Positions 1 to 10,209 of a stretch of 64,000 nucleotides of DNA are shown here, piece by piece. The stretch's first letter is position 1. Every line of letters starts with the position of its first letter. A model generated the notes under the pieces. The model did no database searches. It saw only the letters and a list, made by a program, of their open reading frames with translations, and was not told where the DNA came from. The stretch is from Candidatus Scalindua japonica (GTDB lineage Bacteria > Planctomycetota > Brocadiia > Brocadiales > Scalinduaceae). A program made the translations under genes and the position numbers. The stretch is from NCBI RefSeq assembly GCF_002443295.1, contig NZ_BAOS01000010.1, forward strand, positions 150,434 to 214,433, given 5' to 3'.

Positions 1-1746
1 CCTTAAGTCGAATACATTATATAATACTTTCTTGTCTTTGCTTCTGAGTATATATAAACCATCGCAGACAGTACGGGCAAGTTGATCACCATTAATAATA
101 TAGCCTCGCATGTTTTTTAACTGAACATCATTTTTACTGACTACCACTCTACCAATAACATCAGTCATTTTAATCGACAAATCAGCGTATTCAATTTCAT
201 TACCTTTACCATCAACGGTAATAATATACTCATCCTTACTACTATCTTCAAATCCCTTATAATCAAGCATAAAATCAACCTGACCCGTGGGTTTATATCT
301 AAACCATATTGCTTCCCCTTTTTTTGGAATACTCTTAACCAGATTTTCTGTCATATCCAGATTCGGTATTGAAACCGTAAATCTCTTCTCTTTACTTTTC
401 AGATTTATAACTCCGTCGATCGTGGAATGATTAATCTTTGGCCCGTTTAAAAGATAACCACTCATATTCTTGAGATAGATATTTTTACCGTCCATTTCCA
501 TTAATCCAATAATATTGGATAGATCGTAAGGAAGGAAGGGATTTTTCGCCTCAATCCCTTTGCATGATGCTTTAACCGAATAATCTGATATAGAGTTGTC
601 CTCATTACTTCTATAATTTATTGTTAAGTCAATATTGCCACTTGGATGATAATCGTTCCAAACCTTTTCTCCCACATCAGGCACCATTTTCAAAAGTGTT
701 TCCGTAATATTAAAATCCGGTATGTTCAGTTTTATGTTTTTTCGCGCATTACCAGCATCAAAGAATGCATCAATTTCTCCATTAGTCTGTTGTCCCTCAT
801 TCTGAATGTCCCCTTTAATACTCCTTAAAAATACTCCTTCTCTTGAATATTCTAACTTACCGTTAACGTGCTTTATATGAAACGGCCATTTAACGTATGT
901 TGCCTCACCATCAATCATATCAAGTTCAAATAAGTAGTCCAGTTTCCTCTTGTCGTCCTTGTTATTAAAATTGAGAGTACAATCCATATCAAACTTCCCT
1001 AGAGGTGAATATTCATACCAGAACCTCTCTCCAATCACAGGTATTTTTTTCATAAGTTCCTCAGTCATTATCTTGTCTTTAAACCGGGCCTCTAACCGTA
1101 GTTCAGGATTAGCAAGTTTTGTATCAATATTAAACTCCAGCCCCTTCCAGAATCCATCATTAACAGCACCTCTAATGTTTATATTTCTTAATGAACCGCC
1201 AAGCTGCTGCCCAAAGAAATCGACGTTTTCTATATTTAAAACGCCATCCTTGAATACTGCCTTGTCAGTCACGTGAATATCAGCAGACTTGACAATAACC
1301 CCACCTCTTAAATGATCTGTTGGATACTTGATATTAGCGTGATCCAGATATGCTTTAACACCATGAAGAAATCTCCATATTGCACCCTTTTGTCTAAGTA
1401 GAAATAGCTCCGGAGAAACTATCATGATACTATTTATTAAAATCTCTCCTCTTAATAATGCCAATGGCTCATATCTGACAACAATCTTTTCGACTTCAAT
1501 ACGTAATTTTTCCGGTTCTTTCCCCTCATAATTAATACTATCTAAGGTGATTCCTTTGGTAAAGTCAAAATGCGCACTCTCAATGTTTAACTTACCACCA
1601 GTATAATCTTCTAACGCACTAGTTACCCTCGATTTAATTGCCTTATCTGAGGTAAGGGCTTTAAGTTTCACATATCCACCTACAAGGACACATCCGAAAA
1701 CAGCTAATACAATAATTAATATCAGTAGAGCTTTAGACTTTACCAA
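1..1746 (-). CDS. AsmA-like envelope protein (partial, N-terminal 582 residues)
   Basis: The gene runs off the left window edge, so its C-terminus is not visible. I chose the TTG at 1744-1746 because an in-frame TGA lies two codons upstream and GGAG (1753-1756) sits 6 nt before it. A single membrane segment covers roughly residues 4-23, and the rest looks periplasmic. Three modules about 118 residues apart (near residues 227, 347 and 464) carry the same signature, an IP..GE..W..Y.P.G..D pattern. Such long repeat proteins with one N-terminal anchor resemble the AsmA/TamB/YhdP group, which acts in lipid or outer-membrane homeostasis. The family call is from architecture only; the exact role is unknown. 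Confidence 0.6.
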   Translation of the reverse strand, partial: MVKSKALLILIIVLAVFGCVLVGGYVKLKALTSDKAIKSRVTSALEDYTGGKLNIESAHFDFTKGITLDSINYEGKEPEKLRIEVEKIVVRYEPLALLRGEILINSIMIVSPELFLLRQKGAIWRFLHGVKAYLDHANIKYPTDHLRGGVIVKSADIHVTDKAVFKDGVLNIENVDFFGQQLGGSLRNINIRGAVNDGFWKGLEFNIDTKLANPELRLEARFKDKIMTEELMKKIPVIGERFWYEYSPLGKFDMDCTLNFNNKDDKRKLDYLFELDMIDGEATYVKWPFHIKHVNGKLEYSREGVFLRSIKGDIQNEGQQTNGEIDAFFDAGNARKNIKLNIPDFNITETLLKMVPDVGEKVWNDYHPSGNIDLTINYRSNEDNSISDYSVKASCKGIEAKNPFLPYDLSNIIGLMEMDGKNIYLKNMSGYLLNGPKINHSTIDGVINLKSKEKRFTVSIPNLDMTENLVKSIPKKGEAIWFRYKPTGQVDFMLDYKGFEDSSKDEYIITVDGKGNEIEYADLSIKMTDVIGRVVVSKNDVQLKNMRGYIINGDQLARTVCDGLYILRSKDKKVLYNVFDLR

Positions 1747-2231
1747 AAATCACTCCAATATATAAATTCGTTAAATTCCTATAAAATAAAAAGATACATT
1801 CATTTAATACCTATTTCAAGTATAAATTAACTGTTAATTACAACATTATAGATTTTGCGGTTTGTTAGAAAGTGACAGGTTGGACATAACTAAAGAATGT
1901 TTGCAGTCATTCAAACGTTAAATATGTGATAATGGAATATTGATTTCGTCTAAACGTTGTAAGCTGTCATTCCAACAAATAGCACAAGTTGTATACCTTG
2001 CAATACAAGTCGAATTTTCCCAAATTGTACCGATGTAGTGAAACGTTGAACGTGTTCTGTGCTCTGTTCTTTAGCTTTACATCACTTCTGGGTATTATAA
2101 TTGGCAAGGAGGCACAAATATCGTACCCCCGCTTGCAGGGTAACAGAAACCATTGAATCAGCAACATTGACCACGGTGAACAGGTGAGTGAGGTTTAAGG
2201 AAGTTTTTGTTGTGATAGCGATTTAATCTTA
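1747..2231. other. Intergenic stretch, no gene supported
   Basis: AT-rich DNA between the AsmA-like gene and the small minus-strand gene. A 66-codon minus-strand frame (1967-2167) lacks a ribosome binding site and its composition does not look protein-like. I see no RNA gene or clear hairpin. Confidence 0.4.
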
Positions 2232-2447
2232 CTAATCTTCAAAGAATATATCGTCTACCATTCTTGGATTACATTGTTGGTAAAACTGCTGCATATTATC
2301 AGTAATTTCTGCATCTGATATTAGTCGCAAAAGCTTTTCCTGTTCTTCATGGAGAATTTCTGTAAACGACTTTTCATATTTCTGAGTTATCTCCCCATCA
2401 CAAATATCAGTGGTGAAGAAATGAGGAAAAATTCTATTTATTTTCAT
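2232..2447 (-). CDS. Small hypothetical protein (71 aa)
   Basis: I do not recognise the family. The ATG is preceded by a strong AGGAGGT at 7 nt spacing, which is the main reason to accept the gene. The product is acidic and probably soluble and helical, with no signal peptide or membrane segment. It lies alone between the AsmA-like gene and a broken PilZ gene on the same strand. Confidence 0.55.
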   Translation of the reverse strand: MKINRIFPHFFTTDICDGEITQKYEKSFTEILHEEQEKLLRLISDAEITDNMQQFYQQCNPRMVDDIFFED

Positions 2448-2504
2448 GCTTTGACCTCCTATTGTCTGAGAAATAATGCTATTAAGATGCTTGAGATAAG
2501 ACTC

Positions 2505-2876
2505 CTAAAGTGTGTGTTTACAATCCATTTCTACAACCTTGTTTATCGTTTCTCTATCATATTCATCAATTTGAGTAAAAATTATTACAATACCAAAAAA
2601 AGAGGTTTTGGATAATTTATAACACGAGCAACTACCCCATCACATTCTATTGAAGGTACGGTTGTTGAAAGTCCAATTTTTAAATTTAAAATTGTACCAA
2701 CCTCCAAATTATTACTGAAATTTAAAAAAAACAGCTCTGGCTCCCAGGTTGTTTACGGCAACCATGTCCCAACCTGCAGGGATTGCACCCGGGTTTACGC
2801 CCGGTTTCATTCTAAACCTTACCATAAATGGCTTTTCAAACCTGATATATTTTCTTTGTTCTAAATAATCATACAT
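2505..2876 (-). pseudogene. Broken PilZ-domain gene (two frameshifts)
   Basis: Three consecutive minus-strand frames together read as one PilZ domain. The first (from ATG 2874-2876) holds the QRKYIR stretch, which supplies the RxxxR c-di-GMP motif, followed by KPFMVRFRM and VNNLGARA, where intact PilZ domains usually have a (D/N)x(S/G)xxG motif. A shift near 2725 leads to NNLEVGTILNLKIGL and DGVVARVI. A second shift at the poly-T stretch near 2597 leads to GIVIIFTQIDEYDRETINK, a typical PilZ end. Total length is about 124 codons, normal for a single-domain PilZ protein. PilZ proteins are c-di-GMP receptors; this copy is most likely dead unless the shifts are sequencing errors. Confidence 0.7.
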
Positions 2877-3274
2877 ATAAATTTCCGGTAGTGTCAGGTA
2901 GGGTTTTGCCTACACATCTTCTTGTCATACCAGAGCACCTCTACCTGTTATCTATTGGACAGTACATTAGATTCTCCGCAAATAGAACACACACGACAAA
3001 CTGACGGAACAACATTAAGAAAACTCCAGAGCAATGAACGCTTCATTTATTATCGACACATTTACAATAGTCTTTAACTAAATATTTCGAAATATCCATG
3101 AATTTTATCTATATTATTGACAAGATGGGATACACAGAGAATACAACACCAGAAATATTTATATGATTTGTAAAAAACATCTATTTCAGGTGATTTTGTG
3201 GATGGGATTCTCGGTAAATAATTACTCGTTGTTTATTAAAGATAATAAAATTTTTTTATGAATCACACTGGATA
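2877..3274. other. Intergenic stretch, no gene supported
   Basis: AT-rich sequence between the PilZ remnant and the acidic membrane-protein gene. I see no credible reading frame, RNA or strong hairpin. Confidence 0.4.
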
Positions 3275-4888
3275 TCAGTCAGCTTTTTTTATTTTATCTC
3301 TTAAACGAGTGATATCGTCTTTAATTTTTGCGGTACGTTCATCTATATCATTTATGAACACATCAATAATTCTCTTTACTTCTAACTCGTCAGAATTGGC
3401 ACGCTCCAATTCCAATCCATTTCGTGTTATTAATAGTGAATCAATTACCAACTCTCGACTCTCTATTTGTGAATAGACAACCTGTTCTCTACCCTTTAAC
3501 GTTTCTTCCTGCATCTGTTTTATGGATTCAGCTACCTTGTTGGTCTGTACAAGTGCATTTTTGGCAGACCTTCTTTCGACAGATGCAAATATGAATATTA
3601 TTACTGCAGCAGTCACTATGAAAATGGATATAACAATCCCGGTCTTTTTAGTACGATTTTGTTTATTTTTACAATAAACCGCCGTTGAAGCCTCATCATT
3701 TTCAATATTGGCTTCTACCAAAGAAATCACATGGCTGTCTGTTTGTGTGTCGTCTGCTTTCCCGGTATGGTTTGTTAATGTTTCAGCACTTTCATCAACT
3801 TCATCCTCTACGCCACTCTCTTGCTGATCAGTCAGCATATCGTCTACTCCTTCAGGCGGACCATCATCCTTAGTACCATCTTTTTTCTCTTTTGAATCCC
3901 AGCCAGCAACAGAGTTCTCAGCAACATATTCAGACACATCCTCTGATCTATCTATTAGTACGCCTTCTCCATCCTGACCAGAACTTTCTGCTGTATCAAT
4001 GCCTTCCGTTCCAACTACAACACTCTTTTGTTCGCCTTCAGTCTGGACACTTTTAACTTCATTTGGAAAGCTTTCTGTTGTATATTGAGCAGCAACGGAG
4101 TCTTCAATAGTGGATTCAGACATGCCATCCACAGGAATGTCCTCTTGAGAGTCCTCCTTCCCCTGACCTGTTCTCTCTGCCACTTTTGCAAGTCTTTCAG
4201 ACTCTGCAGCCGCTTCGAGTATTGCATCAGTAATTTCTTCTGTCTGTGAGACATCCACTTCACCTACTTCGATTTCCGTATCGGAACTTCTGGCATTCAA
4301 CTCAGTTGGCTCATCAGTCTGGTCATCCGATCGTATATCATCTAGCTTCTCTTTTGTACTTTCAGTTGTCCCTGGACCTTCAACTATAGATCCATGTACC
4401 TCACCCGAATGCTCGTCTGTTTGAGTACCTCCTGGTTTTTCAATAGGATTCAAATTTGCGTCGGGATCTACAGTAGCCTCCCCTATCATGCTGTCGGATT
4501 TTTCTTCAGCCTGTAAACCTTCAATTTCAGTAGTTTCGAGAATTGCCTCTGTTGCCCCACCTGTCTGGTCGTCTTTGTGTAAATGTTCCACCTTCTCTGA
4601 GGAAATCTCAGTATCGGACTTTCCAGCATTTACCTTGTTTAAATTATCTGCCGGTTTATCGGTTTGAGTTTTATCTATTTGTGCCAAATACTTTTCAGTG
4701 TCAGAAGATGTTTCTATTTCAGGTTCTGTTATTGGCTTTGGTCTGGGCTTTGGTCTTGATTTTGGTTTGGGTTTATCGTCTGTTAGTTTTCGTGTTGTTG
4801 ATTCCTTTGAGGCTGACTTTACCGTACCCTTAGATCTTGTCTTTTTTTTAACCTCTTTTTCTTCTTTATTACTCTTTTGTTTTGCCAT
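3275..4888 (-). CDS. Large acidic, low-complexity protein with one C-terminal membrane segment
   Basis: No family recognised. Residues 1-60 are lysine/arginine-rich with a K-P-K-P-R-P tract. Residues ~60-400 are very acidic and full of short degenerate repeats built around DDQTDE and QTDE/SDTEI, likely disordered. A hydrophobic stretch near residues 417-438 (GIVISIFIVTAAVIIFIF) is a membrane anchor. The last ~100 residues are charged heptad-like helix, probably a coiled coil. The overall plan (basic start, disordered acidic arm, anchor, coiled coil) suggests a scaffold or membrane-linked spacer, but this is inference. The start codon has only a weak Shine-Dalgarno match. Confidence 0.6.
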   Translation of the reverse strand: MAKQKSNKEEKEVKKKTRSKGTVKSASKESTTRKLTDDKPKPKSRPKPRPKPITEPEIETSSDTEKYLAQIDKTQTDKPADNLNKVNAGKSDTEISSEKVEHLHKDDQTGGATEAILETTEIEGLQAEEKSDSMIGEATVDPDANLNPIEKPGGTQTDEHSGEVHGSIVEGPGTTESTKEKLDDIRSDDQTDEPTELNARSSDTEIEVGEVDVSQTEEITDAILEAAAESERLAKVAERTGQGKEDSQEDIPVDGMSESTIEDSVAAQYTTESFPNEVKSVQTEGEQKSVVVGTEGIDTAESSGQDGEGVLIDRSEDVSEYVAENSVAGWDSKEKKDGTKDDGPPEGVDDMLTDQQESGVEDEVDESAETLTNHTGKADDTQTDSHVISLVEANIENDEASTAVYCKNKQNRTKKTGIVISIFIVTAAVIIFIFASVERRSAKNALVQTNKVAESIKQMQEETLKGREQVVYSQIESRELVIDSLLITRNGLELERANSDELEVKRIIDVFINDIDERTAKIKDDITRLRDKIKKAD

Positions 4889-5152
4889 CAGGATTCCAAC
4901 ATGACTTATACATTAAATAGTAATAACTAGAAATCTTATCCTTTATCATTATCTTGTCAATCAATTTATAAAGAATGTTTGATAGTAAATCTGGTATACT
5001 ACATTCTCTGTTTTCACTTGACTTCAATAAACTTGCAGTTATATTATTCCGATCCATTCCAATGGTATAAAAAGTATTAAGTAACTATCTACTTATTTAT
5101 CTACTTATTAGCAATTAGACCAACAATGAATTTAAAAAGGAGATAAGGCTTT

Positions 5153-5575
5153 ATGAAGAAACGCAAGTCAATCTATACTATTCCAGTATTTATGCTGGTT
5201 ACTGTGGTAATTTCACTTCAATCTTTCGCGGACGGTTTACCTCAATATCCGAAAATAAAGGAAGCCCTGAAGAGTATTGTTGGAGAAGAGAATGGGGGAT
5301 TTGGCCTTAATATGTGGGCAACGGTAGTTGACAGGGACGGGGTTGTAGAAACTGTAGTGTTCTCCGGTAATGACAGAGGTGATCAATAGCCAGGGAGTCG
5401 TATAATTTCAGCACAAAAGGCACATACGGCTAATGCTTTCAGCCTGCCCGGGCTTGCATTATCTACCGCCAAACTTTTTTAAATTACTCAACCGATGGGT
5501 AGCTTATTTGGCTTACAACATAGTAATCCCGTTAGTACAGAAGTCGCTTGTCGTGGATCATCAAAAAACAAAAGA
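5153..5575 (+). pseudogene. Decayed GlcG/HbpS-type haem-binding protein gene
   Basis: A good AGGAGAT and an ATG start an exported protein (signal peptide residues ~1-26) that reads as the GlcG/HbpS (DUF336) family: NGGFGLNMWATVVDRDGVV, then GNDRGDQ. At 5387-5389 a TAG replaces the Trp codon expected in DQWPGS, yet the same frame continues with PGSRIISAQKAHTANAFSLP. A TAA follows at 5480-5482, and the frame resumes with GSLFGLQHSNPVSTEV and RGSSKN. Homology stops near 5567; the C-terminal half of the family is absent and the frame then runs antisense into the alcohol dehydrogenase. Two in-frame stops plus a truncated end make this a pseudogene. Confidence 0.75.
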
Positions 5576-5620
5576 GTTATGCTTATCCATTTTTCTTATA
5601 TGGCCTGCAATCTCTCAGGA

Positions 5621-6772
5621 TTAAAAATCTACAACCCCACCGCTGAAGCAGCTTTCGAAAATCCTTTTTATCTCTTCCAGAGTTGGTTGCCGCGGATTAG
5701 TGCCGGTACAAGGATCTTCCATGGCGTTCTGCGTTATGGCATCCAATTTTTCTTTCCAAACCTCAGGATCGACACCATACTCTTTGAAATTACTCTTAAT
5801 ACCCACGCTCTGCCTTAGATTCTCTATCTCCTTGGCAAAATCCTCGGCAGTTTCCTTTCCCAGAGCTTGGGCCAACAAGCGGTATTTGTCAGTGCTGCGG
5901 CTATTAAACCGAATCACGTTTGGCATAAGGATGGCATTAGCACAACCATGGGGAACACTGAACATGCCACCAATCTGGTGTGCCATTGAGTGGATAATAC
6001 CTAAAATAGCGTTGGAAAATGCCATCCCGCCCAAACAGGAAGCATCGTGCATGGCCTGACGGGCCTCAAGGTTATTTCCGTCCTTAAAAGCCCGGGGAAG
6101 GTAATCGAAAACGATGCGAACAGAATCTATGGAAAGAGCGTCTGTGTAAGGTGATGCCAGGTCGGCAACAAAGGCTTCAACATCGTGGGATAACGCATCC
6201 ATCCCTGTATTAGCGGTGATATTGGGGGGCATGCTTTGGCAAAGATTTCCGTCTACTATAGCAATATCGGGGCAGATCTCATAGGAAACTAAGGGGTATT
6301 TGGTCCCTTTACTACGGTCAGTGATGACCGAAACGCCGGTCGCCTCGGTACCTGTCCCACTGGTGGATGGGATAGCAACAAAGTGGGCCTTGTTGCGCAG
6401 TGGTTTTATCGTAAATGGACGAACAATCTCTTCGAAAGTTACTTCAGGGTATTCATAAAATACCCACATGGCCTTAGCTGCATCGATGGCAGAACACCCA
6501 CCCAGACCAATAATAAGATCAGGTTTCTCATGTTTGAGAAATTCCGCCCCTTTCATCACGGTTTCAACGGAAGGGTCAGGCTCTACCCCTTCAAAAACAG
6601 TCGAGGTAATACCGGTTTCCTTCAAAAGGTTGATAGTTTTATCGAGAAACCCGGAGCTCTTTATTGAACCACCGCCTATAACGATAACGGCTTTATTGCC
6701 TTCTACCTCTTTCAGGTTCTCCAAAGACCCAAGCCCATGATATATTTTCCTTGGAACGATAAATGATGACAT
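5621..6772 (-). CDS. Iron-containing alcohol dehydrogenase
   Basis: A 383-residue group III (iron-dependent) alcohol dehydrogenase, normal length. The NAD-binding region shows GGGSIKSSG (~residues 33-41) and GLGGCSAIDAAKA; PSTSGTGTEAT is the family cofactor loop. Metal ligands are visible in GMDALSHDVEAF (Asp and His), HSMAHQIGG (His) and VPHGCANAILMP (His). The enzyme would reversibly oxidise an alcohol with NAD(P)+ in the cytoplasm; the substrate cannot be deduced. AAAGGAG lies 7 nt before the ATG. It stands alone, with a broken HbpS gene running towards it. Confidence 0.92.
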   Translation of the reverse strand: MSSFIVPRKIYHGLGSLENLKEVEGNKAVIVIGGGSIKSSGFLDKTINLLKETGITSTVFEGVEPDPSVETVMKGAEFLKHEKPDLIIGLGGCSAIDAAKAMWVFYEYPEVTFEEIVRPFTIKPLRNKAHFVAIPSTSGTGTEATGVSVITDRSKGTKYPLVSYEICPDIAIVDGNLCQSMPPNITANTGMDALSHDVEAFVADLASPYTDALSIDSVRIVFDYLPRAFKDGNNLEARQAMHDASCLGGMAFSNAILGIIHSMAHQIGGMFSVPHGCANAILMPNVIRFNSRSTDKYRLLAQALGKETAEDFAKEIENLRQSVGIKSNFKEYGVDPEVWKEKLDAITQNAMEDPCTGTNPRQPTLEEIKRIFESCFSGGVVDF

Positions 6773-7298
6773 AAATTTTTCTCCTTTATAGATTTTAGTG
6801 CAAGGCCAGAAACACTGTGAGTCACTTAATTAATTCGTTATGTTAAGCCGTTAGTCTCACACCGTCGTATATACGTATAGCAACCAAGCATTTTGGAATA
6901 GAGGATCAACAAACGGATTTATTATATAGCTTAAATTTGCTTTTTGTCAAGAAAAGTATAGGGGAACTAAACCACTGTGCACTTAAAGCGCATAGGTTTA
7001 TACTAGCATGCTGATACAATAAACCTATATTAAAATATGTATCAGCTTAAAGCCCGACAATGCCATTCTTACAGATACCATTCGGACAGAAAACCAGAGG
7101 TTACAATAACATATAATATACAGTTGCTCAATAAAGTAGTATAGGTATAAATACTATGGTATACTCATTCCGATGAAGAACGCCAAGACAAACCCTAATA
7201 CGGCAAGGGTGTGTTATTATACTTCCCTACAGTATGAACTTGAAGTTTCTAAAGAACAGACGCATAAACTTCATTCTGGAGAGGGGTGAAGCTATATA
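6773..7298. other. Intergenic region between alcohol dehydrogenase and transposase remnant
   Basis: AT-rich sequence holding the promoter side of the alcohol dehydrogenase gene and probably decayed N-terminal parts of the adjacent ISXO2-type transposase. No readable frame and no clear terminal inverted repeat found. Confidence 0.4.
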
Positions 7299-7933
7299 TT
7301 GAACCACATACTAGTAATTAAACATTATCAGTGTACTATAAATGCTACGCATATTTTATGCGAGCCGAGAGCAGCTTGGGTCTTACTAGAGTATGAAACG
7401 GCATGGCCGTGGTTTCATAGATTGCGAACCGTTATGATATGCCTTGGATGTGATCGCATTTCTGGAACCGTAGAAGTTGATGAAGTCTACATTGGAGGCA
7501 GTTGAAAAGGTAAAAGAGAACGATGAGCAGATGGAACGCCTTTGGTTCTCTTCGCCACTGAAAAAAAAGATAAGCATATTGGTCATATCCGCCTTTTTCG
7601 TGTACCGGATGCCTCGGCTATGAGCTTGGTTCCATCCGTTGAAAAAAGGTAGAGCACGGAAGTAGAATCTGTACAGATGGCTGGATTTCTTATGATGGAT
7701 TGACATCTAAAGGTTATAAACATAATATTGTTAGAAAACCTAATGATGTTGAAAGAAATTTGTTGACATTGGCGCATAGAGCAATTTCACCCTTGAAAAG
7801 GTTGTTATCTGGTACTCATCAAGGAGACGTACATCAATCACCTTTAGATTACTATTTGGACGAATTGGCATTTCGTTATATTCGTAAAACTTCTAGGTCA
7901 AGAGGCAAATTGTTTTATTGTCTAGTTCAGTAA
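7299..7933 (+). pseudogene. Remnant of an ISXO2-like (IS1595-family) transposase
   Basis: One frame gives YETAWPWFHRLRTVM followed by GTVEVDEVYIGG, the first catalytic Asp region of ISXO2-like DDE transposases, then a stop at 7503-7505. Another frame resumes with GLTSKGYKHNIV, then VHQSPLDYYLDELAFRYIRK, the family C-terminal block. Between them the frame is broken more than once. The N-terminal zinc-ribbon region is missing. The element is dead and its ends are not visible. Confidence 0.75.
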
Positions 7934-8049
7934 GCTGTGGACGTCGCGCCTGTAAATGATTCCGAAATAAAAGGTGAACACTAAATATAGTGCCAACTTC
8001 GATCAACCGAATCGCTATAAAATCAAATTCAGAGAAGGTAGATATCTTT

Positions 8050-10209
8050 ATGAATAATACACATATTATTGCAGATGAACTCAATCTGCCAAAACCAATA
8101 GTTATTAAGGTATTATCCCTCTTTGCCGAGGGTAACACAGTTCCATTTGTAGCAAGATACCGTAAGGAAATAACCGGTGGCCTTGATGAAGTCGCTCTTC
8201 GCAATATAGAGGAGCGTAACACCTACCTGGGTGAGCTCGTAGAGCGTAAAGAGACGGTAATAAAAACTATTATCGATCAGGATAAGATGTCTCCGGAGCT
8301 TGAAAAAACTATCAATGATTGTCTGTCCAAGACTGAGCTGGAAGAGATATACCTACCTTACAAACCGAAGAGAAGGACCCGTGCCACAATCGCCAGGGAA
8401 AAAGGGCTGGAACCACTGGCCATGAAGATATTGGAAATAGATGATGGCTTTGATCCTGTGAACTCGGCCATAGAGGGAATGGATAGTTTTAAGAACATAG
8501 AGAGTGTTGAAGATGCACTGGCAGGAGCCGGGGATATTATTTCAGAAATTATATCGGAAAATTCTGATTACCGAAATATTGTCTACACATACATGCATGA
8601 TGCAGGCCATTATGTTTCAAAGGTGAAGAAAGAATACAAAGAGAAAAATACAAAATACAATATGTATTATGATTACCATCATACTGTCAACTCTATCTCA
8701 AGCCATAATATGCTGGGCCTGAGACGCGCGGAAGACGAAGGTGTGATTACTTTTACAATTGAAGTACCTGATGAAGAGATTCTCGCAAAACTGAAAAACA
8801 GTATATTAGGAGATAAAAAGAACCAGTCAGCGGAAATAGTGTCAGAGGCAATTGAAGACTCATATAGTCGGTTGATGAAAACATCAATAATTTCGAGAAT
8901 CCGCCTTGAAAACAAAGACAAAGCGGATGAGGAAGCGATAGAGACCTTTGCTTCAAATCTAAACAATTTACTTCTGGCCCCTCCTGGTGGTGGATGTCCT
9001 ATTGTAGGAATCGATCCTGGCTTTCGCACAGGTTGTAAAATTGTAGCACTGGATAATACCGGAAAACTCCTTGATGACGCCGTAATCTATCCCACTGAAC
9101 CAAGAAATGATTTTAAAGGTTCTGCCAGAATACTATATGACTGGTTTAACAGATATAAAATAGAGTTAGTAGCCATTGGTAATGGTACCGGATCACGGGA
9201 AACAGGCAAATTTGTACACTGGGCGCTGGCCCAGGATGAAGCAACGGAATTTAAAGGAAAGATAAAAGTCGTAATAGTTAATGAATCAGGGGCATCTATC
9301 TATTCCGCATCTGAAGTTGCCGCAAGGGAATTTCCGGACAAAGATATTACTGTCCGTGGAGCGGTGAGTATCGCGCGCAGGCTGCAAGACCCACTGGCAG
9401 AGCTGGTAAAGATCGATCCGAAATCTATTGGTGTAGGCCAATATCAACATGATGTTCAGCAGAAAAAACTTAAAAAAAAGCTGGATGATGTCGTCGAAGA
9501 CTGTGTCAATTATGTAGGTGTAGACGTTAATACCGCTTCGAAGGAGCTACTCTCCTATGTCGCCGGTATCAGCAGCAGTCTGGCTGAAAATATTGTGAGC
9601 TACCGCAACCAGAACGGACTTTTCTCCAGTAGGGACCAGTTTCTAAAAGTCAAAAAACTGGGTCCAAAAGCATTTGAACAGTGCGCCGGTTTCATGCGTA
9701 TCCGCAACTCTGCGAATCTATTGGACAATTCGGCGGTACACCCGGAGAGTTATTATATTGTAGACATGTTTGCTGAAAATCTTCAGGAAAAGCCGAGTAA
9801 AATAATTGGTTGTGAAGAGCTGATTGACAAACTTGATCCTCACCTGTTTGTCAGTGCAAAAGCCGGACTTCCCACAATAACTGATATTCTGGAAGAGCTT
9901 AAAAAACCGGGACGTGATCCACGTAAACTATTTATTACTGCTGCCTTTGATGAATCAATTAATGAAATAGAAGATCTGGAACCGGATATGATACTGGAGG
10001 GTAGTGTAACCAACGTAGCCAACTTTGGTGCCTTTGTTGATATTGGTGTACACCAGGACGGCCTTGTCCACATCTCAGAAATTTCCAATAAATTCGTAAA
10101 GGACATAAAAGGTCATGTGTCCGTTGGAGATATCGTCAAAGTCAAAGTCCTTGAAGTTGACGTTGATAGAAAAAGGATATCTCTTTCGATGAAACATCTG
10201 TCTCGGTAA
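8050..10209 (+). CDS. tex: Tex-family RNA-binding transcription accessory protein
   Basis: A 719-residue Tex protein. The order is the N-terminal Tex helical region (FVARYRKEITGGLDEV near residues 34-49), a YqgF/RuvX-like RNase H fold (IVGIDPGFRTGCKIVALD), helix-hairpin-helix repeats (around residues 480-560) and a C-terminal S1 domain (LEGSVTNVANFGAFVDIGV, then DGLVHISEIS). Tex binds nucleic acids and influences transcription and stress tolerance in several bacteria. I prefer ATG 8050 to the upstream in-frame ATG at 7990 because AGAAGG precedes it and known Tex proteins start here. The gene lies just after a dead transposase. Confidence 0.95.
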   Translation: MNNTHIIADELNLPKPIVIKVLSLFAEGNTVPFVARYRKEITGGLDEVALRNIEERNTYLGELVERKETVIKTIIDQDKMSPELEKTINDCLSKTELEEIYLPYKPKRRTRATIAREKGLEPLAMKILEIDDGFDPVNSAIEGMDSFKNIESVEDALAGAGDIISEIISENSDYRNIVYTYMHDAGHYVSKVKKEYKEKNTKYNMYYDYHHTVNSISSHNMLGLRRAEDEGVITFTIEVPDEEILAKLKNSILGDKKNQSAEIVSEAIEDSYSRLMKTSIISRIRLENKDKADEEAIETFASNLNNLLLAPPGGGCPIVGIDPGFRTGCKIVALDNTGKLLDDAVIYPTEPRNDFKGSARILYDWFNRYKIELVAIGNGTGSRETGKFVHWALAQDEATEFKGKIKVVIVNESGASIYSASEVAAREFPDKDITVRGAVSIARRLQDPLAELVKIDPKSIGVGQYQHDVQQKKLKKKLDDVVEDCVNYVGVDVNTASKELLSYVAGISSSLAENIVSYRNQNGLFSSRDQFLKVKKLGPKAFEQCAGFMRIRNSANLLDNSAVHPESYYIVDMFAENLQEKPSKIIGCEELIDKLDPHLFVSAKAGLPTITDILEELKKPGRDPRKLFITAAFDESINEIEDLEPDMILEGSVTNVANFGAFVDIGVHQDGLVHISEISNKFVKDIKGHVSVGDIVKVKVLEVDVDRKRISLSMKHLSR

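Noticed and set aside
1967..2167. 66-codon minus-strand frame
   Set aside because: No ribosome binding site and an unlikely residue composition; no context.
4869..5057. 62-codon minus-strand frame overlapping the acidic-protein start
   Set aside because: No convincing Shine-Dalgarno, low-complexity composition; kept out as probable non-coding, though a short leader peptide is possible.
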